Assembly: GCA_022768245.1 (NCBI GenBank)
Contig: JALEMR010000051.1
Location: forward strand, 1-64,000
Reading direction: 5' to 3'
Source of the DNA: Oscillospiraceae bacterium
GTDB taxonomy: Bacteria; Bacillota; Clostridia; Oscillospirales; Ruminococcaceae
Length of the DNA: 64,000 nucleotides
This document shows positions 16,504 to 26,185 of the stretch, in pieces (position 1 is the stretch's first letter; each line of letters begins with the position of its first letter). The notes below the pieces were generated by a model. That model ran no database searches. It saw only the letters and a program-made list of their open reading frames with translations, and had not been told where the DNA came from. Made by a program: the position numbers and the translations under genes.

Positions 16504-18378
16504 TTACTTTCTTGTGACCATCTGCATGAGTCTGCCTGCTTCTGCGTCAAGCTTCTTTGCGGTATCCTGCGCACTGAAGGAGATAGCCGAGTTGGTCTGC
16601 ACAACGTCGGAGATAAGGGTCATGCCGCTGGAAGCCTCGCTGATAGCGGTAGCCTGCTGAGAAGTGGCATTGGATATTTCTTCGATAAGGGCAGTATTTT
16701 TGTCCATGCTCTCCAGCATAGCGGAAAGCTCTTCGGCTGCAGCGTCTGCGACCTGTGCGCCCTGCTTGACCGCTTCGAGTGTCTCTGCGATAAGAGCGGT
16801 GGTGCCCTGTGCAGCCTCTGCGGACTTGTTGGCAAGATTTCTCACTTCGTCGGCAACAACTGCGAAGCCCTTGCCGTGCTGACCTGCGCTTGCGGCTTCG
16901 ACTGCGGCATTGAGAGCGAGGATATTGGTCTGGAATGCGATATCGTCGATAGTGTTGACGATATTGCCGATCTTGTTGGAGGCTTCGCTGATGCGGTCCA
17001 TGGACTCCTGCATCTGCTTGAGCTTTTCTGCGCTGAGCTTAAGATGCTCGCCCGTAGCAACGGTGATCTCCGCCGCATTTTTCGCAGACTTCGCATTTTC
17101 GTTGACATCTCTGGAGATGTTCGCAAAGGCAGCTGAGAGCTGTTGAACGGTAGCAGCCTGAGAGGAGGAGCCGTCGGAGATCTTTTTTGAAACGTCCTCC
17201 ATTTCGTTTGCGTAGCTGTTGATGCTGCCGGAGATATCCTTGATCTGTCTGAGCAGATTTTCCATGGAGCCGTTAAGGCGTCCTGTCTCGGACATTTTAG
17301 ATTCGATGCTGTCGAGCATGCCGTTAATGCCGTCGCTTAAGACGGAGAATTCCTCGCAGCTGCGGACATCAACACGAAGGTCGGTATCGCCCGCCTTGAT
17401 CTTTTCCATATCGGTGTCGATTTCGTTGATGGGCGCGATGATGTAGAGCTGGACTGCACGGTTGACTATCCATGAAAGAAGAACGATGACAACTGCGATA
17501 AATACCACGGTGATAACGGTGATGAGGACGGTCTGTCCCATTATCTCGGAGCTGGGGATAAGGGTGCCTATGTAATAACCGGAGGCCTCGGCGGTGCATA
17601 CATAGAACAGGGAGCCGTTTATCTTAGCGGTCTTGCCCTTGCCCTCCTCCATGGTGAGGAGCTTTTCGGTAAAGCCTGCTTCGGAAGCGTCTGCACCGAT
17701 AAGGGACTCGTCATAGAAAGCGGCGATGGTATTGTCCGCCTTTGACACTGCAAACATGGAGCCGTTGGTGCCCACGGTGATGGTGCTGAGAACCACGTCT
17801 ATCTGATTATCTGCGATAGCGTTGCTGAGACGTTCGGGCTCAAGACCTACCTGAACAATACCTGTCTTGTCCTTTCTGGATACGCCGATATACTGGTAGA
17901 GCTTGCCTTCCGCGCCATTGGGCTGAGGCTCCTGCGCGAGTTCGGAAGAGGAGTCTTTAAGTAAGGAAAGGAATGGCTTTGTCTGCTCGGAGGAGCTGAA
18001 ATCGAAGCCGAAGTAATCAGGCACAGTACCCCACTGAATTATGCCGTTTTCATCAGTAACATGGAGCTCATCGACGCCCAGCATCACTCTGATGCGTTCA
18101 AGCTCGTCGGAGTCATCAAGTATGGAGGGGTCCAGCATTATCATTTCAGCAAAGGAATTTGCGGAGGAGAGATAGCCTTCGTTAAGAGTTTCGTACAGCT
18201 CCGTTATCTGACTTTCGGCAGTGGTGAGCTTATTTTTCGCGCCCATAATGCGGTAATCGGCGGTGTCTCTGGCGGAGCTTTGCTGAAGCCCCACCTGCAG
18301 AGCGAAGACAAGCACAGCCGAAAGCAGCAATGCGATAACTGCGCCAACGTAAATGTTTTTCAAGATAATTTTCTTCAT
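16504..18378 (-). CDS. Methyl-accepting chemotaxis protein
   Basis: A 624-residue transmembrane chemoreceptor. Membrane segment 1 lies near 8-28 ([17 protein letters not shown]). It is followed by an extracytoplasmic sensor of about 250 residues with Cache-like features ([28 protein letters not shown]), a second membrane segment near 290-315, a HAMP region, and the cytoplasmic signalling coil. The kinase-contact tip reads [20 protein letters not shown] followed by [15 protein letters not shown] 18378 behind GAAGGTGG is preferred over an upstream extension to 18459. No C-terminal CheR-binding pentapeptide is seen. No other chemotaxis or flagellar gene is in the window, so the ligand and pathway are unknown. 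Confidence 0.93.
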   Translation of the reverse strand: MKKIILKNIYVGAVIALLLSAVLVFALQVGLQQSSARDTADYRIMGAKNKLTTAESQITELYETLNEGYLSSANSFAEMIMLDPSILDDSDELERIRVMLGVDELHVTDENGIIQWGTVPDYFGFDFSSSEQTKPFLSLLKDSSSELAQEPQPNGAEGKLYQYIGVSRKDKTGIVQVGLEPERLSNAIADNQIDVVLSTITVGTNGSMFAVSKADNTIAAFYDESLIGADASEAGFTEKLLTMEEGKGKTAKINGSLFYVCTAEASGYYIGTLIPSSEIMGQTVLITVITVVFIAVVIVLLSWIVNRAVQLYIIAPINEIDTDMEKIKAGDTDLRVDVRSCEEFSVLSDGINGMLDSIESKMSETGRLNGSMENLLRQIKDISGSINSYANEMEDVSKKISDGSSSQAATVQQLSAAFANISRDVNENAKSAKNAAEITVATGEHLKLSAEKLKQMQESMDRISEASNKIGNIVNTIDDIAFQTNILALNAAVEAASAGQHGKGFAVVADEVRNLANKSAEAAQGTTALIAETLEAVKQGAQVADAAAEELSAMLESMDKNTALIEEISNATSQQATAISEASSGMTLISDVVQTNSAISFSAQDTAKKLDAEAGRLMQMVTRK

Positions 18379-18610
18379 GCTTTTACCACCTTCATAATAT
18401 TTTCCCTGAAAATGTTCCGAAAATATCATATTTCCCCAATAAATTCTGCGATTTAGCAAGTTAGCACGTAAATCGACTATATTAATTAAATATTAACACA
18501 AAAAGCAATTTATTACAAGTACGAATGATAAATATACTATTAACTAAGTGTTAATTCAGTGGAATTTCACATAAATTTTCCTACATATCTGCTCGGATTT
18601 GTGACGAATG

Positions 18611-18642
18611 AAAAAAATTCAGCCCTCCTAAAAGGAGAGCCG
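18611..18642 (-). terminator. Terminator of the DEAD-box helicase gene
   Basis: On the minus strand, GCTCTCCT/AGGAGGGC (with G-U pairs) is followed by GAATTTTTTT. Confidence 0.7.
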
Positions 18643-18662
18643 GAATAATATGTCTGATGATG

Positions 18663-20381
18663 TCACTGATGACGCTTGTTCTTGTTGGAGTAGCTTCTTC
18701 CTGTGCGGTCATGTCTGCGGTCGTCTCTTCCGCCGCGCCTGTTTCCGCGGTCGTTCCTGCCGCCTTTGCCGCCGAAGTCGCGGCGGGGCTCCTTTCGTCT
18801 GCCGACGTCGTAGAGCTTCACGGTGACCCGCTGACCGTTTATCTTCTGACCGTTCATGACCTCGATTATGCTGTCCTTTTCATCGGCGGGGACCTCAACG
18901 GTGGAGTAATTGTCATAGATATCTATCTTTCCGAACGCCTTTCCGGGAAGGTTCGTGATATCCGCCAGCGCGCCTAAGATAAAGTTGGGTGCTATCCTGT
19001 TTCGCCTGCCCACGGATATCTCCAGCTTGACAGTCTCGGTCTTACCTCTGCCGAAGTCGCGGGGGAGAGACTTCACAAATTCGGGGATATTCTTCACGTC
19101 CTTGGAAAGTCTCATGCCGATAAGCGCCGCAGCTACGTCCTCTGCAGAGTATCCCTGCGAAAGTATTCCGTCGAGATAGGCTCTGCTTTCGGGGTACTTG
19201 TTTTCGTTTATGGCAGATATCACCTTGTCGGAAACGCGGGAGATCTTCTTTTCAACTATCTCGCTGCGGTCGGGAAGGTCACGCTTAGCGATGTCTGCCT
19301 TGGTGAATCTGGAGATATCGCGGAGCTCATAGACCTGACGTCTGCCGCTGACAAGAGTATATGCCTTGCCGCTTTTGCCGGCGCGGCCTGTTCTTCCGAT
19401 GCGGTGGATATAGTATTCATTGTCCTGCGGGATATCGTAGTTGAAAACAGCGTCCACGTTGTCCACGTCGATGCCTCGGGCTGCCACGTCGGTGGCTATG
19501 AGAATATTTATCCTGCCCGATTTAAAGGCGTTGAGTACCTGTGTCCTGGACTGCTGCTTCATGTCGCCGTGAAGTCCCGCAGCCTTGAATCCCCCCGAGA
19601 CCAGAGACTCGGAAAGCTCGTCCACCATTTTCTTGGTATTGCAGAACACCATGGAAAGCTTGGGCTCGTAAGCCGCCAGCAGCAGCTTTAAAGCGTCGTT
19701 CTTTCTGCCCATGGGGACTTCGTAGTAGTACTGCTCCACGCTTTCGACGGTGCGGGTCTTGTTTTCCACCTTTATCATCACGGGGTCGTGCTGGTAGAGG
19801 TCGGTTATGGCGAGGATAGCGGGGGGCATGGTCGCCGAAAAAAGCACGGTCTGACGTTCTTCGGGGACAGCGCCGAGTATCTGCTCGATGTCCTCGCGGA
19901 AGCCCATGTTGAGCATTTCGTCCGCTTCGTCCAGGACGATGGTGCGGAGGTTTTCAAGCTTAAGTGTTCTGCGGTCCATGTGATCCATGACGCGTCCGGG
20001 AGTTCCCACAACGATGTTTGCGCCCCGTTTGAGCGCGGAGATCTGTCTGTCCATGGAAGCGCCGCCGTAAACAGCAGCTGTTTTCACCCATGGCATATAT
20101 TTCGAGAATTTGTTCAGTTCCTCGCATGCCTGCATGGCAAGCTCTCTTGTGGGGCAGAGAATGAGTGCCTGTACGGAGCGGTCCCCGCGGTCTATCCTTT
20201 CGATAAGGGGCAGACCGAAAGCGGCAGTCTTTCCCGTGCCCGTGTTGGAGCGGCCGATAAGGTCTGCACCCGACAGCATAACGGGGATAGCCTTAGACTG
20301 TATCTCGGTAGCCTCGGAAAAGCCCAGATCGTCTATTGCGTGTAAAGCTTCGGGAGAAAGTCCCAGTTCAGTAAAAAGCAT
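18663..20381 (-). CDS. DEAD-box ATP-dependent RNA helicase
   Basis: A 572-residue RNA helicase of the CsdA/DeaD/CshA group, used in ribosome assembly and mRNA turnover, often under cold stress. In order: the Q motif region FSEATEIQSKAIP, Walker A SNTGTGKTA near 45, PTRELA, TPGR, DEADEM near 150, SAT, then the second RecA domain with ARGIDV and HRIGRTGRAG. From about 430 to 510 lies a DbpA-type RNA-binding module (LEISVGRRNRIAPNFILGA...). The tail is a basic RGG-rich low-complexity region of about 55 residues. It has its own promoter at 20429-20457 and appears monocistronic. DeaD or CshA orthology cannot be decided without a tree. Confidence 0.93.
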   Translation of the reverse strand: MLFTELGLSPEALHAIDDLGFSEATEIQSKAIPVMLSGADLIGRSNTGTGKTAAFGLPLIERIDRGDRSVQALILCPTRELAMQACEELNKFSKYMPWVKTAAVYGGASMDRQISALKRGANIVVGTPGRVMDHMDRRTLKLENLRTIVLDEADEMLNMGFREDIEQILGAVPEERQTVLFSATMPPAILAITDLYQHDPVMIKVENKTRTVESVEQYYYEVPMGRKNDALKLLLAAYEPKLSMVFCNTKKMVDELSESLVSGGFKAAGLHGDMKQQSRTQVLNAFKSGRINILIATDVAARGIDVDNVDAVFNYDIPQDNEYYIHRIGRTGRAGKSGKAYTLVSGRRQVYELRDISRFTKADIAKRDLPDRSEIVEKKISRVSDKVISAINENKYPESRAYLDGILSQGYSAEDVAAALIGMRLSKDVKNIPEFVKSLPRDFGRGKTETVKLEISVGRRNRIAPNFILGALADITNLPGKAFGKIDIYDNYSTVEVPADEKDSIIEVMNGQKINGQRVTVKLYDVGRRKEPRRDFGGKGGRNDRGNRRGGRDDRRHDRTGRSYSNKNKRHQ

Positions 20382-20428
20382 AATTTTCCTCTCAATTTCA
20401 CATTATTGTATATAAAAGTTAATATATT

Positions 20429-20457
20429 ATTATAGCATTTTTTCTTTGGGGATTCAA
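20429..20457 (-). promoter_or_regulatory. SigA-type promoter of the DEAD-box gene
   Basis: On the minus strand, TTGAAT (20457-20452) and TATAAT (20434-20429) with a 17-base spacer. Confidence 0.72.
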
Positions 20458-20474
20458 TGAATTTAGTGTAAATT

Positions 20475-21800
20475 TTATTCGCATACTACATTTATCCCCG
20501 CAATCCCCAGAGCCAGGAACAGCTGTGCATACTCCTCCGTGATAAGCTCTCCCGGCACAGCCGCGGCTATCCCCGGCGGACAGGCGGAGACCGTTCTGCC
20601 GCATATTTTTCCGACGGCTTCGCTTACGGGAACATATCTGCATGGCGAGAACATGGCTTCCCGTACGGACATCATCTGCTTAGGCTTGGGAAAGACAAGG
20701 GGACGGCTTCTCATGAGTATCTTAGGCATTCTGACTTCTTTAAGCGCAGACAATATCCTTTCAAAGTCGCTGTCGGAGTTAGAGGGTGACAGCATCAATA
20801 CCGCATACGAGTTGTCGGCGTATTCACATTCTATTTCATTGCTTCGGAGATGTTCCGCCAAATCGTTTCCGTCAATGCCCCGAGCCGCGGAGTGAATTGT
20901 AAGCTTCAGCGGCTCTTCGCCGTAGAAGTCGTATATTGGGGAAAGCTTTGTTTTCAGCTCGTTAATTTTGGAGACTGTCTGCTTCAGCTCGGCGGGGAAA
21001 CGCTCGGCAAGGTATCTGTTGCACAGGTCCAGCGACTGCAGTATCAGATAGGACGGGCTTGACGAACAGAACAGGGACATGCACTCCTTTGCACGTCCCG
21101 CAAGCGCGGCATTTCCCACATGAAGATATCCTCCGCCCGTCAGTACGGGGAGAGTCTTATGAGCGCTGTCGCAGCAGATGTCCGCTCCCAGAGCAATGGG
21201 GTGCAGAGACGGCTCAAGGAATGCGGTGTATGCGCCGTGGGCGTTGTCGCAGATAAGATATGCGCCGTATCTGCGGCATACCTCGGATATCGCCTTCACA
21301 TCAGATATATGTCCCAGATAGTCGGGAGAGGTAATGTACACGGCGGAAGCAGGGTAGCGTTTCAGAGCGGCTTCCACGTCCTCGGGCGATATCTCACCCG
21401 ATACGGCGGTGTCGGTGTTTCGGGGGAAAATCCACTCTGCGTTCAGGTCAAGCAGTGCGCATGTATTTATGAAGGCTCGGTGAGCATTTCTTGCGGCAAT
21501 GATATGACTGCCCTTTCCGCAGACCGCCGCAAGCATTGCCTGAATGCATCCCGTTGAGCCTGCGCAGGAGTATATAGTCTCCTCGGTGCCGAACAGACGC
21601 GACGCATTTTTCTCACTTTCGGCGATGATTCCCTCCGCTTCAAAAAGAGCGTCCGCGCCCTTTATTTCGGTGATATCGTACAGAAAACCATTTTCAAAGC
21701 CGCATGGAAAGGGAGCATGTCCCTTATGTCCCGGCATATGTCCGCGGATGGAGTTTCCCTCGGCGTATTTTTTCACAAAGTCGTATATAGGAGTATTGAT
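20475..21800 (-). CDS. Orn/Lys/Arg decarboxylase-type PLP enzyme, probable non-canonical start
   Basis: A PLP enzyme of the ornithine/lysine/arginine decarboxylase fold, about 441 residues. It has the family phrase HMPGHKGH near the start, SCAGSTGCIQAMLAAV, CDNAHGAY, and the PLP lysine in DSAHKTLPVLTGG. Its length fits the short group found in Firmicutes (YaaO/SpeA-like), so polyamine or lysine/arginine decarboxylation is likely, but the substrate is not readable. The first ordinary start in frame is GTG 21776, which removes the conserved NTPIYDF opening. The good site AGGTGA lies 6 bases before an in-frame ATC at 21800, right after an in-frame stop. I therefore place the start at ATC 21800 with caution; GTG 21776 is the conservative alternative. 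Confidence 0.83.
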   Translation of the reverse strand: MNTPIYDFVKKYAEGNSIRGHMPGHKGHAPFPCGFENGFLYDITEIKGADALFEAEGIIAESEKNASRLFGTEETIYSCAGSTGCIQAMLAAVCGKGSHIIAARNAHRAFINTCALLDLNAEWIFPRNTDTAVSGEISPEDVEAALKRYPASAVYITSPDYLGHISDVKAISEVCRRYGAYLICDNAHGAYTAFLEPSLHPIALGADICCDSAHKTLPVLTGGGYLHVGNAALAGRAKECMSLFCSSSPSYLILQSLDLCNRYLAERFPAELKQTVSKINELKTKLSPIYDFYGEEPLKLTIHSAARGIDGNDLAEHLRSNEIECEYADNSYAVLMLSPSNSDSDFERILSALKEVRMPKILMRSRPLVFPKPKQMMSVREAMFSPCRYVPVSEAVGKICGRTVSACPPGIAAAVPGELITEEYAQLFLALGIAGINVVCE

Positions 21801-21831
21801 AGCGGTTCACCTCACATTATTATCTGAATAA

Positions 21832-21860
21832 ATTATATTATAACCGTCGGCTGTTGTCAA
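21832..21860 (-). promoter_or_regulatory. Consensus promoter of the decarboxylase gene
   Basis: On the minus strand, TTGACA (21860-21855), a 17-base spacer and TATAAT (21837-21832) form a perfect SigA consensus. Confidence 0.85.
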
Positions 21861-21966
21861 GAATGAATATTCCTCCGCGGTTTTGATAGAATAGTATAAA
21901 ACACCGTCATTTTATTGAGTTTATATGTACAAAAGGGAAAATTTTTGAATTTGTCGGCAAAATCAC

Positions 21967-21995
21967 TTGCAAAAATAATAAAAATGTAATATTAT
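21967..21995 (+). promoter_or_regulatory. Promoter of the aspartate-type aminotransferase
   Basis: TTGCAA, a 17-base spacer and TATTAT. A leader hairpin CTGCG-TAAAAG-CGCAG follows at 22018-22033, flanked by ACGGA/TCCGT arms. Confidence 0.6.
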
Positions 21996-22073
21996 ATAAG
22001 GTGGTGTACGGAAAATTCTGCGTAAAAGCGCAGTATATTCTCCGTAAATAATAGTGAAAGGGATAATTTTCAG

Positions 22074-23354
22074 ATGAAACTTTCAGAAATGAACAAGGCG
22101 GAGCTTGAAAGCTTTAAGAATGAAGCTTCGGCAAAGTACGAGGATTACAAGGCTCAGGGACTTAAGCTCGATATGTCGAGAGGAAAGCCCGGATCAGATC
22201 AGCTCGATATTACCATGGATATGCTGGACATCGTAAACAGCAAGTCCGATCTGCGCTGCGAGGACGGCACCGACGTCCGCAACTACGGTACGCTTACCGG
22301 TATCATTGAAGCAAAAAAGCTCTTTGCAGAGGTTCTCGAGGTTTCACCCGATGAAATTATCGTAGGCGGAAATTCCAGTCTTGCCCTTATGTACGACGCT
22401 GTTGCAAGAGGAATCACTCACGGCGTTTACGGAAGCGAAAAGCCCTGGGGCAAGTATGATAAGATAAAGTTCCTCTGTCCCGCTCCCGGATATGACCGTC
22501 ACTTCGGCATATGTGAGTGCTTCGGCATTGAGATGATAACTATCCCCATGCTCCCCACAGGTCCCGATATGGATATGGTGGAGAAGCTGGTCTCCGAGGA
22601 CGAAACTGTCAAGGGCATCTGGTGCGTACCTATGTACTCCAACCCCGACGGCATAACCTACTCCGACGAGACAGTCAAGCGCTTCGCAAACCTTTCCCCC
22701 AAGGCAAAGGATTTCAGGATATTCTGGGATAACGCGTACTGCGTTCATCACCTGACCGATGACCCCGATACTCTTCTGAACATATTCGACGAGGCTAAAA
22801 AGGTGGGCAAGGAGGATATGATCTTCGAGTTCGCTTCCACATCAAAGATATCCTTCCCCGGCGCAGGCGTTGCAGTTATGGCGGCTTCCAAGAACAATAT
22901 TGCTCAGATAACAAAGATACTCGGAATGCAGTGCATAAGCTATGACAAGATAAATCAGCTTCGCCATGTAAGATATTTCAAGAACCTTGACGGTATCAAG
23001 GCAAAAATGAAGCAACATAAGGATATCATCGCTCCCAAGTTCGATATCGTGCTGAACACCCTTGAAAAGGAGCTGGGAGAGCTGGGCGTTCTGGACTGGC
23101 ACACTCCCAAGGGCGGATATTTCATCTCGGTATATACTCTGAACGGCTGTGCAAAGAAGGTTGTTAACTACTGTAAGGAAGCGGGAGTTGTACTCACAGG
23201 CGCGGGCGCTACCTATCCCTATAAGAACGACCCCGAGGACAGAAATATCAGAATAGCTCCCACATATCCCAGCCGCGAGGAGCTTCAGAAGGCGATAGAT
23301 ATTTTCTGTACGGCAGTTAAGCTTGCTTCTGCGGAAAAGCTTCTTGCCGAATGA
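22074..23354 (+). CDS. Aspartate aminotransferase-type PLP enzyme (PF12897 group)
   Basis: A 426-residue fold-type I aminotransferase of the unusual aspartate aminotransferase subgroup found in many Clostridia and Actinobacteria. The N-terminus carries LDMSRGKPG, the substrate-binding opening typical of the group. Later come VRNYGTLTG, VGGNSSLALMYD, FLCPAPGYDRHF, MYSNPDG, FWDNAYCVHHL and the PLP lysine in FASTSKISFPGAG. It likely interconverts aspartate and oxaloacetate. The gene is monocistronic between a promoter at 21967 and a strong terminator at 23377. It fits metabolically with the aspartate kinase encoded 6 kb upstream. Confidence 0.88.
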   Translation: MKLSEMNKAELESFKNEASAKYEDYKAQGLKLDMSRGKPGSDQLDITMDMLDIVNSKSDLRCEDGTDVRNYGTLTGIIEAKKLFAEVLEVSPDEIIVGGNSSLALMYDAVARGITHGVYGSEKPWGKYDKIKFLCPAPGYDRHFGICECFGIEMITIPMLPTGPDMDMVEKLVSEDETVKGIWCVPMYSNPDGITYSDETVKRFANLSPKAKDFRIFWDNAYCVHHLTDDPDTLLNIFDEAKKVGKEDMIFEFASTSKISFPGAGVAVMAASKNNIAQITKILGMQCISYDKINQLRHVRYFKNLDGIKAKMKQHKDIIAPKFDIVLNTLEKELGELGVLDWHTPKGGYFISVYTLNGCAKKVVNYCKEAGVVLTGAGATYPYKNDPEDRNIRIAPTYPSREELQKAIDIFCTAVKLASAEKLLAE

Positions 23355-23376
23355 TCATAAATAAATGATAGTTTGA

Positions 23377-23408
23377 AAAGCTGCTGCATTTTTACAGCAG
23401 CTTTTTTT
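23377..23408 (+). terminator. Terminator of the aminotransferase gene
   Basis: AAAGCTGCTG/CAGCAGCTTT stem with an AT-rich loop, followed by a seven-T run. Confidence 0.9.
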
Positions 23409-23423
23409 CGGAAAGGAATTAAT

Positions 23424-24071
23424 ATGAACAGATACAATGCCGTGATATTTGACATGGACGGGCTTATCATCGACACGGAAAAGCTTCTGATAAAATACTG
23501 GGTCACAGCCGCAAACGAGTTCGGCTATCCCATGAAAAGGGAGCATGCCTTACATATCCGCAGTCTGTCAGGTGCGCTGGCAGAGCCATATCTGCGGGAG
23601 GCGGTCTGCCCCGATTTTGATTACAAAAAGGTGCGCAGCAGACGCATCGAGCTGATGAACGCAGACATCGCCAAAAACGGAATAGAGCTGAAAAAGGGCA
23701 TCATCCCTCTTCTTGACGAGCTTGACAGGCGGCATATGCAGAAAGCTGTCTGCACTGCCACCGATCTGGAGAGGACCACGAGATATCTGACCTCGCTGAA
23801 TATTTTCCACCGCTTTGACAAGGTTATCTGCGGTCCCATGGTGGAGCACGGAAAGCCTGCTCCCGATATTTATCTGTATGCATGCGGAGAACTGGGAGAG
23901 TCTCCCGAGCGCTGTCTTGCTCTGGAGGACAGCCCTAACGGAGTGCGCTCCGCCTATTATGCGGGGTGCGGAGTGGTCATGGTGCCCGACCTTACAGCGC
24001 CCACCGAAGAGGACAGGAAATATATCCTCGGAGAGGCATCCGACCTTGAAGCTGTTATAAAATACCTGTGA
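23424..24071 (+). CDS. HAD-superfamily phosphatase (beta-phosphoglucomutase-like)
   Basis: A 215-residue HAD hydrolase. Motif I is FDMDGLIIDTE near residues 9-19, with the nucleophile and acid/base aspartates; motif II is in VCTATD; the lysine is in HGKPAPDIY; motif IV is LEDSPNGV near 168-175. The helical cap between motifs I and II puts it in the subfamily of beta-phosphoglucomutase and small phosphatases. It is not possible to tell a phosphatase from a mutase by reading alone. ATG 23424 behind GAAAGGAA is chosen; a longer in-frame version from 23373 overlaps the upstream terminator. Confidence 0.85.
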   Translation: MNRYNAVIFDMDGLIIDTEKLLIKYWVTAANEFGYPMKREHALHIRSLSGALAEPYLREAVCPDFDYKKVRSRRIELMNADIAKNGIELKKGIIPLLDELDRRHMQKAVCTATDLERTTRYLTSLNIFHRFDKVICGPMVEHGKPAPDIYLYACGELGESPERCLALEDSPNGVRSAYYAGCGVVMVPDLTAPTEEDRKYILGEASDLEAVIKYL

Positions 24072-24174
24072 TAGCTTTTTACTATTTTTTCGTCAGATTA
24101 TTATAGAAAAACGAAAAACATGATGATATAATTAGGCATATCCCAAAACCAAGATCACAAGGGGTGTGATTAAA

Positions 24175-25989
24175 ATGTCTGATAAGGACGATATCTTCAG
24201 CAAGAAAAACAAAGCAGGCGAGACCATGGACTATGAAAAGCTCCAGGAGAGCTTCCGCCGCAACAAGAACCACAGTCTGAAAACTCTGCTTGCCATTTAT
24301 AAGGGACAGTACGGCAGACTTGTGCTGTCGGTGATATTCTTCGCGGTGAAGAATTCTCCCGTGTGGGTGCTGCCCATAGTTATCGCAAACATCATCAACA
24401 TCGCAGCGGAGCCTCCCGCAGACCCGCTCAGGGAGATAATCATCAATGTGCTGATAATGGTGGTGCTAGCGGCGCAGAATGTGCTGACAAATTACTTCCA
24501 TACATACTTCTACTCCAAGGCGATACGCGAGGTGGAATGTACTCTGCGAAGCTCTATGGTTCGCAAGCTCCAGCAGCTGTCCATAACCTTCCATAACGAA
24601 ATGGAGTCGGGACGGCTCCAGTCCAAGATAATGCGCGACGTTGAGCAGGTGGAGTCCCTTTCGTCGCAGATATTCATTTCGGTGCTGAGCATTGTAATGA
24701 ATATCATCGTCGCATTCGGAGTAGTGCTCAGCTCATCAATGACTGTGTTCCTGTTCTTCTTAGGGACTATACCCGTGGCAGTGCTTATCAGGACGGCGTT
24801 CCGCAAGAAGATAAACCTGAGCAACAAGCTGTTCCGTCATGAAATGGAGGAGACCTCCGTCAAGGTCATGGAAATGGTGGAGCTTATCCCCGTCACAAGA
24901 GCCCATGCTCTTGAGGACGTGGAAACCGAAAAGATAGACAATCAGCTGAAAAACGTGGCAAACGAGGGCTTCCGATTGGATATGATACAGTCCTATTTCG
25001 GCTCGGTCAGCTGGGCTGCGTTTCAGATTTTCCAGGTGGTATGTCTGGGATTCACGGGCTATCTTGCGGTGAAGGGCACTATCCCTCCCGGCGACGTGGT
25101 GATGTATCAGACCTACTTCGGAACGATAGTCAACTCGGTCAGCGGAATAATCACTCTGCTTCCTACTATCTCAAAGGGACTGGAATCTGTAAACTCCATC
25201 GGAGATATACTGCTCTGCACCGACGTTGAGGACAGCGGCAGCAAAAAGAACATCGGTACCGTCAAGGGCAATATCGAATTCCGTGACGTGACCTACAAGT
25301 ACAAGGACGCCGACGAGCCTGTGATAAATCATCTCGACCTGAAGATCAAGGCGGGGGAGACGGTGGCATTCGTCGGAGCTTCGGGAGCGGGAAAGACCAC
25401 TCTTATCAACATGGTGATAGGCTTTCTCCGCGCGGACTCGGGGGAAATACTTATTGACGGCAAGCCCATAAGCAGCTTCAATATCCAGAGCTACCGCCGC
25501 AATATCTCGGTAGTTCCGCAGACGCCCATACTGTTCACGGGGACTATCCGCGAGAATATAACCTATGGCTCGGAGGATATCAGCGAGCAATTCTTAAACG
25601 AAGTGATCGAGGCGGCAAATCTTAAGGACGTCATCGAGTCCATGCCCAACGGGCTTGACACCATGATATCGGAGCACGGAGCCAATCTTTCGGGCGGACA
25701 GCGGCAGAGAGTCTCCATAGCGAGAGCCTTCGTGAGAGACCCCAGCATACTTATTCTCGACGAGGCTACTTCCGCGCTGGATACCATCTCCGAGAAGAAG
25801 ATACAGGACAGCATCGACCGACTGGTAAAGGACCGCACCACGCTTATCGTGGCACATCGTCTCTCCACCATACGCAACGCGGATAAGATAGCCGTGATAG
25901 GGGAGGGCGGACTGAAGGAATTCGGCACCTATGACGAGCTTATGGCGAAAAAGGGCGATTTCTACAAGCTGAGGTCACTCCAAAGCTGA
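24175..25989 (+). CDS. ABC exporter half-transporter (fused membrane and ATPase domains)
   Basis: A 604-residue type IV ABC exporter that should act as a homodimer, since no partner gene is adjacent. The membrane domain, with six hydrophobic segments, spans about 45-330. The ATPase domain has Walker A GASGAGKTT near 402, the signature NLSGGQRQR near 507, Walker B LILDEATSALD near 527-537, and the switch histidine in VAHRLST. ATG 24175 behind AAGGGGTG is preferred to GTG 24166. A TATAAT hexamer at 24126-24131 may be its -10. The substrate (lipid, peptide or drug) is not evident. Confidence 0.9.
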   Translation: MSDKDDIFSKKNKAGETMDYEKLQESFRRNKNHSLKTLLAIYKGQYGRLVLSVIFFAVKNSPVWVLPIVIANIINIAAEPPADPLREIIINVLIMVVLAAQNVLTNYFHTYFYSKAIREVECTLRSSMVRKLQQLSITFHNEMESGRLQSKIMRDVEQVESLSSQIFISVLSIVMNIIVAFGVVLSSSMTVFLFFLGTIPVAVLIRTAFRKKINLSNKLFRHEMEETSVKVMEMVELIPVTRAHALEDVETEKIDNQLKNVANEGFRLDMIQSYFGSVSWAAFQIFQVVCLGFTGYLAVKGTIPPGDVVMYQTYFGTIVNSVSGIITLLPTISKGLESVNSIGDILLCTDVEDSGSKKNIGTVKGNIEFRDVTYKYKDADEPVINHLDLKIKAGETVAFVGASGAGKTTLINMVIGFLRADSGEILIDGKPISSFNIQSYRRNISVVPQTPILFTGTIRENITYGSEDISEQFLNEVIEAANLKDVIESMPNGLDTMISEHGANLSGGQRQRVSIARAFVRDPSILILDEATSALDTISEKKIQDSIDRLVKDRTTLIVAHRLSTIRNADKIAVIGEGGLKEFGTYDELMAKKGDFYKLRSLQS

Positions 25990-26010
25990 AATCAGTTAAC
26001 AGCGCACAGT

Positions 26011-26050
26011 TAAGGCAACACCGCACAAAGCTTTGTGCGGTGTTGCCTTA
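26011..26050. repeat. Perfect 40-bp palindrome
   Basis: TAAGGCAACACCGCACAAAG is followed immediately by its exact reverse complement, with no loop base. Short related runs of CAGTTAAC lie on its left side (25993-26012). See findings. Confidence 0.9.
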
Positions 26051-26052
26051 AA

Positions 26053-26093
26053 TAAAACGCCGACGGCAAATGATATTGCTGTCGGCGTTTTGT
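26053..26093 (+). terminator. Bidirectional terminator between exporter and cellobiose phosphorylase
   Basis: A 16-base stem AAAACGCCGACGGCAA/TTGCTGTCGGCGTTTT with one wobble and a 6-base loop. A and T runs at the two ends permit action on either strand. Confidence 0.8.
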
Positions 26094-26106
26094 ATATGCA
26101 TTCAGA

Positions 26107-26146
26107 CAGAAAAGCTCCGGAAAGGAATGTACCCTTCCGGAGCTGT
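26107..26146 (-). terminator. Terminator of cellobiose phosphorylase
   Basis: On the minus strand, AGCTCCGGAA/TTCCGGAGCT with a 12-base loop, followed by TTTTCTG. Confidence 0.82.
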
Positions 26147-26185
26147 TTTACTGTTAACTATTCACTGTACACTGTTAACTGCTTA

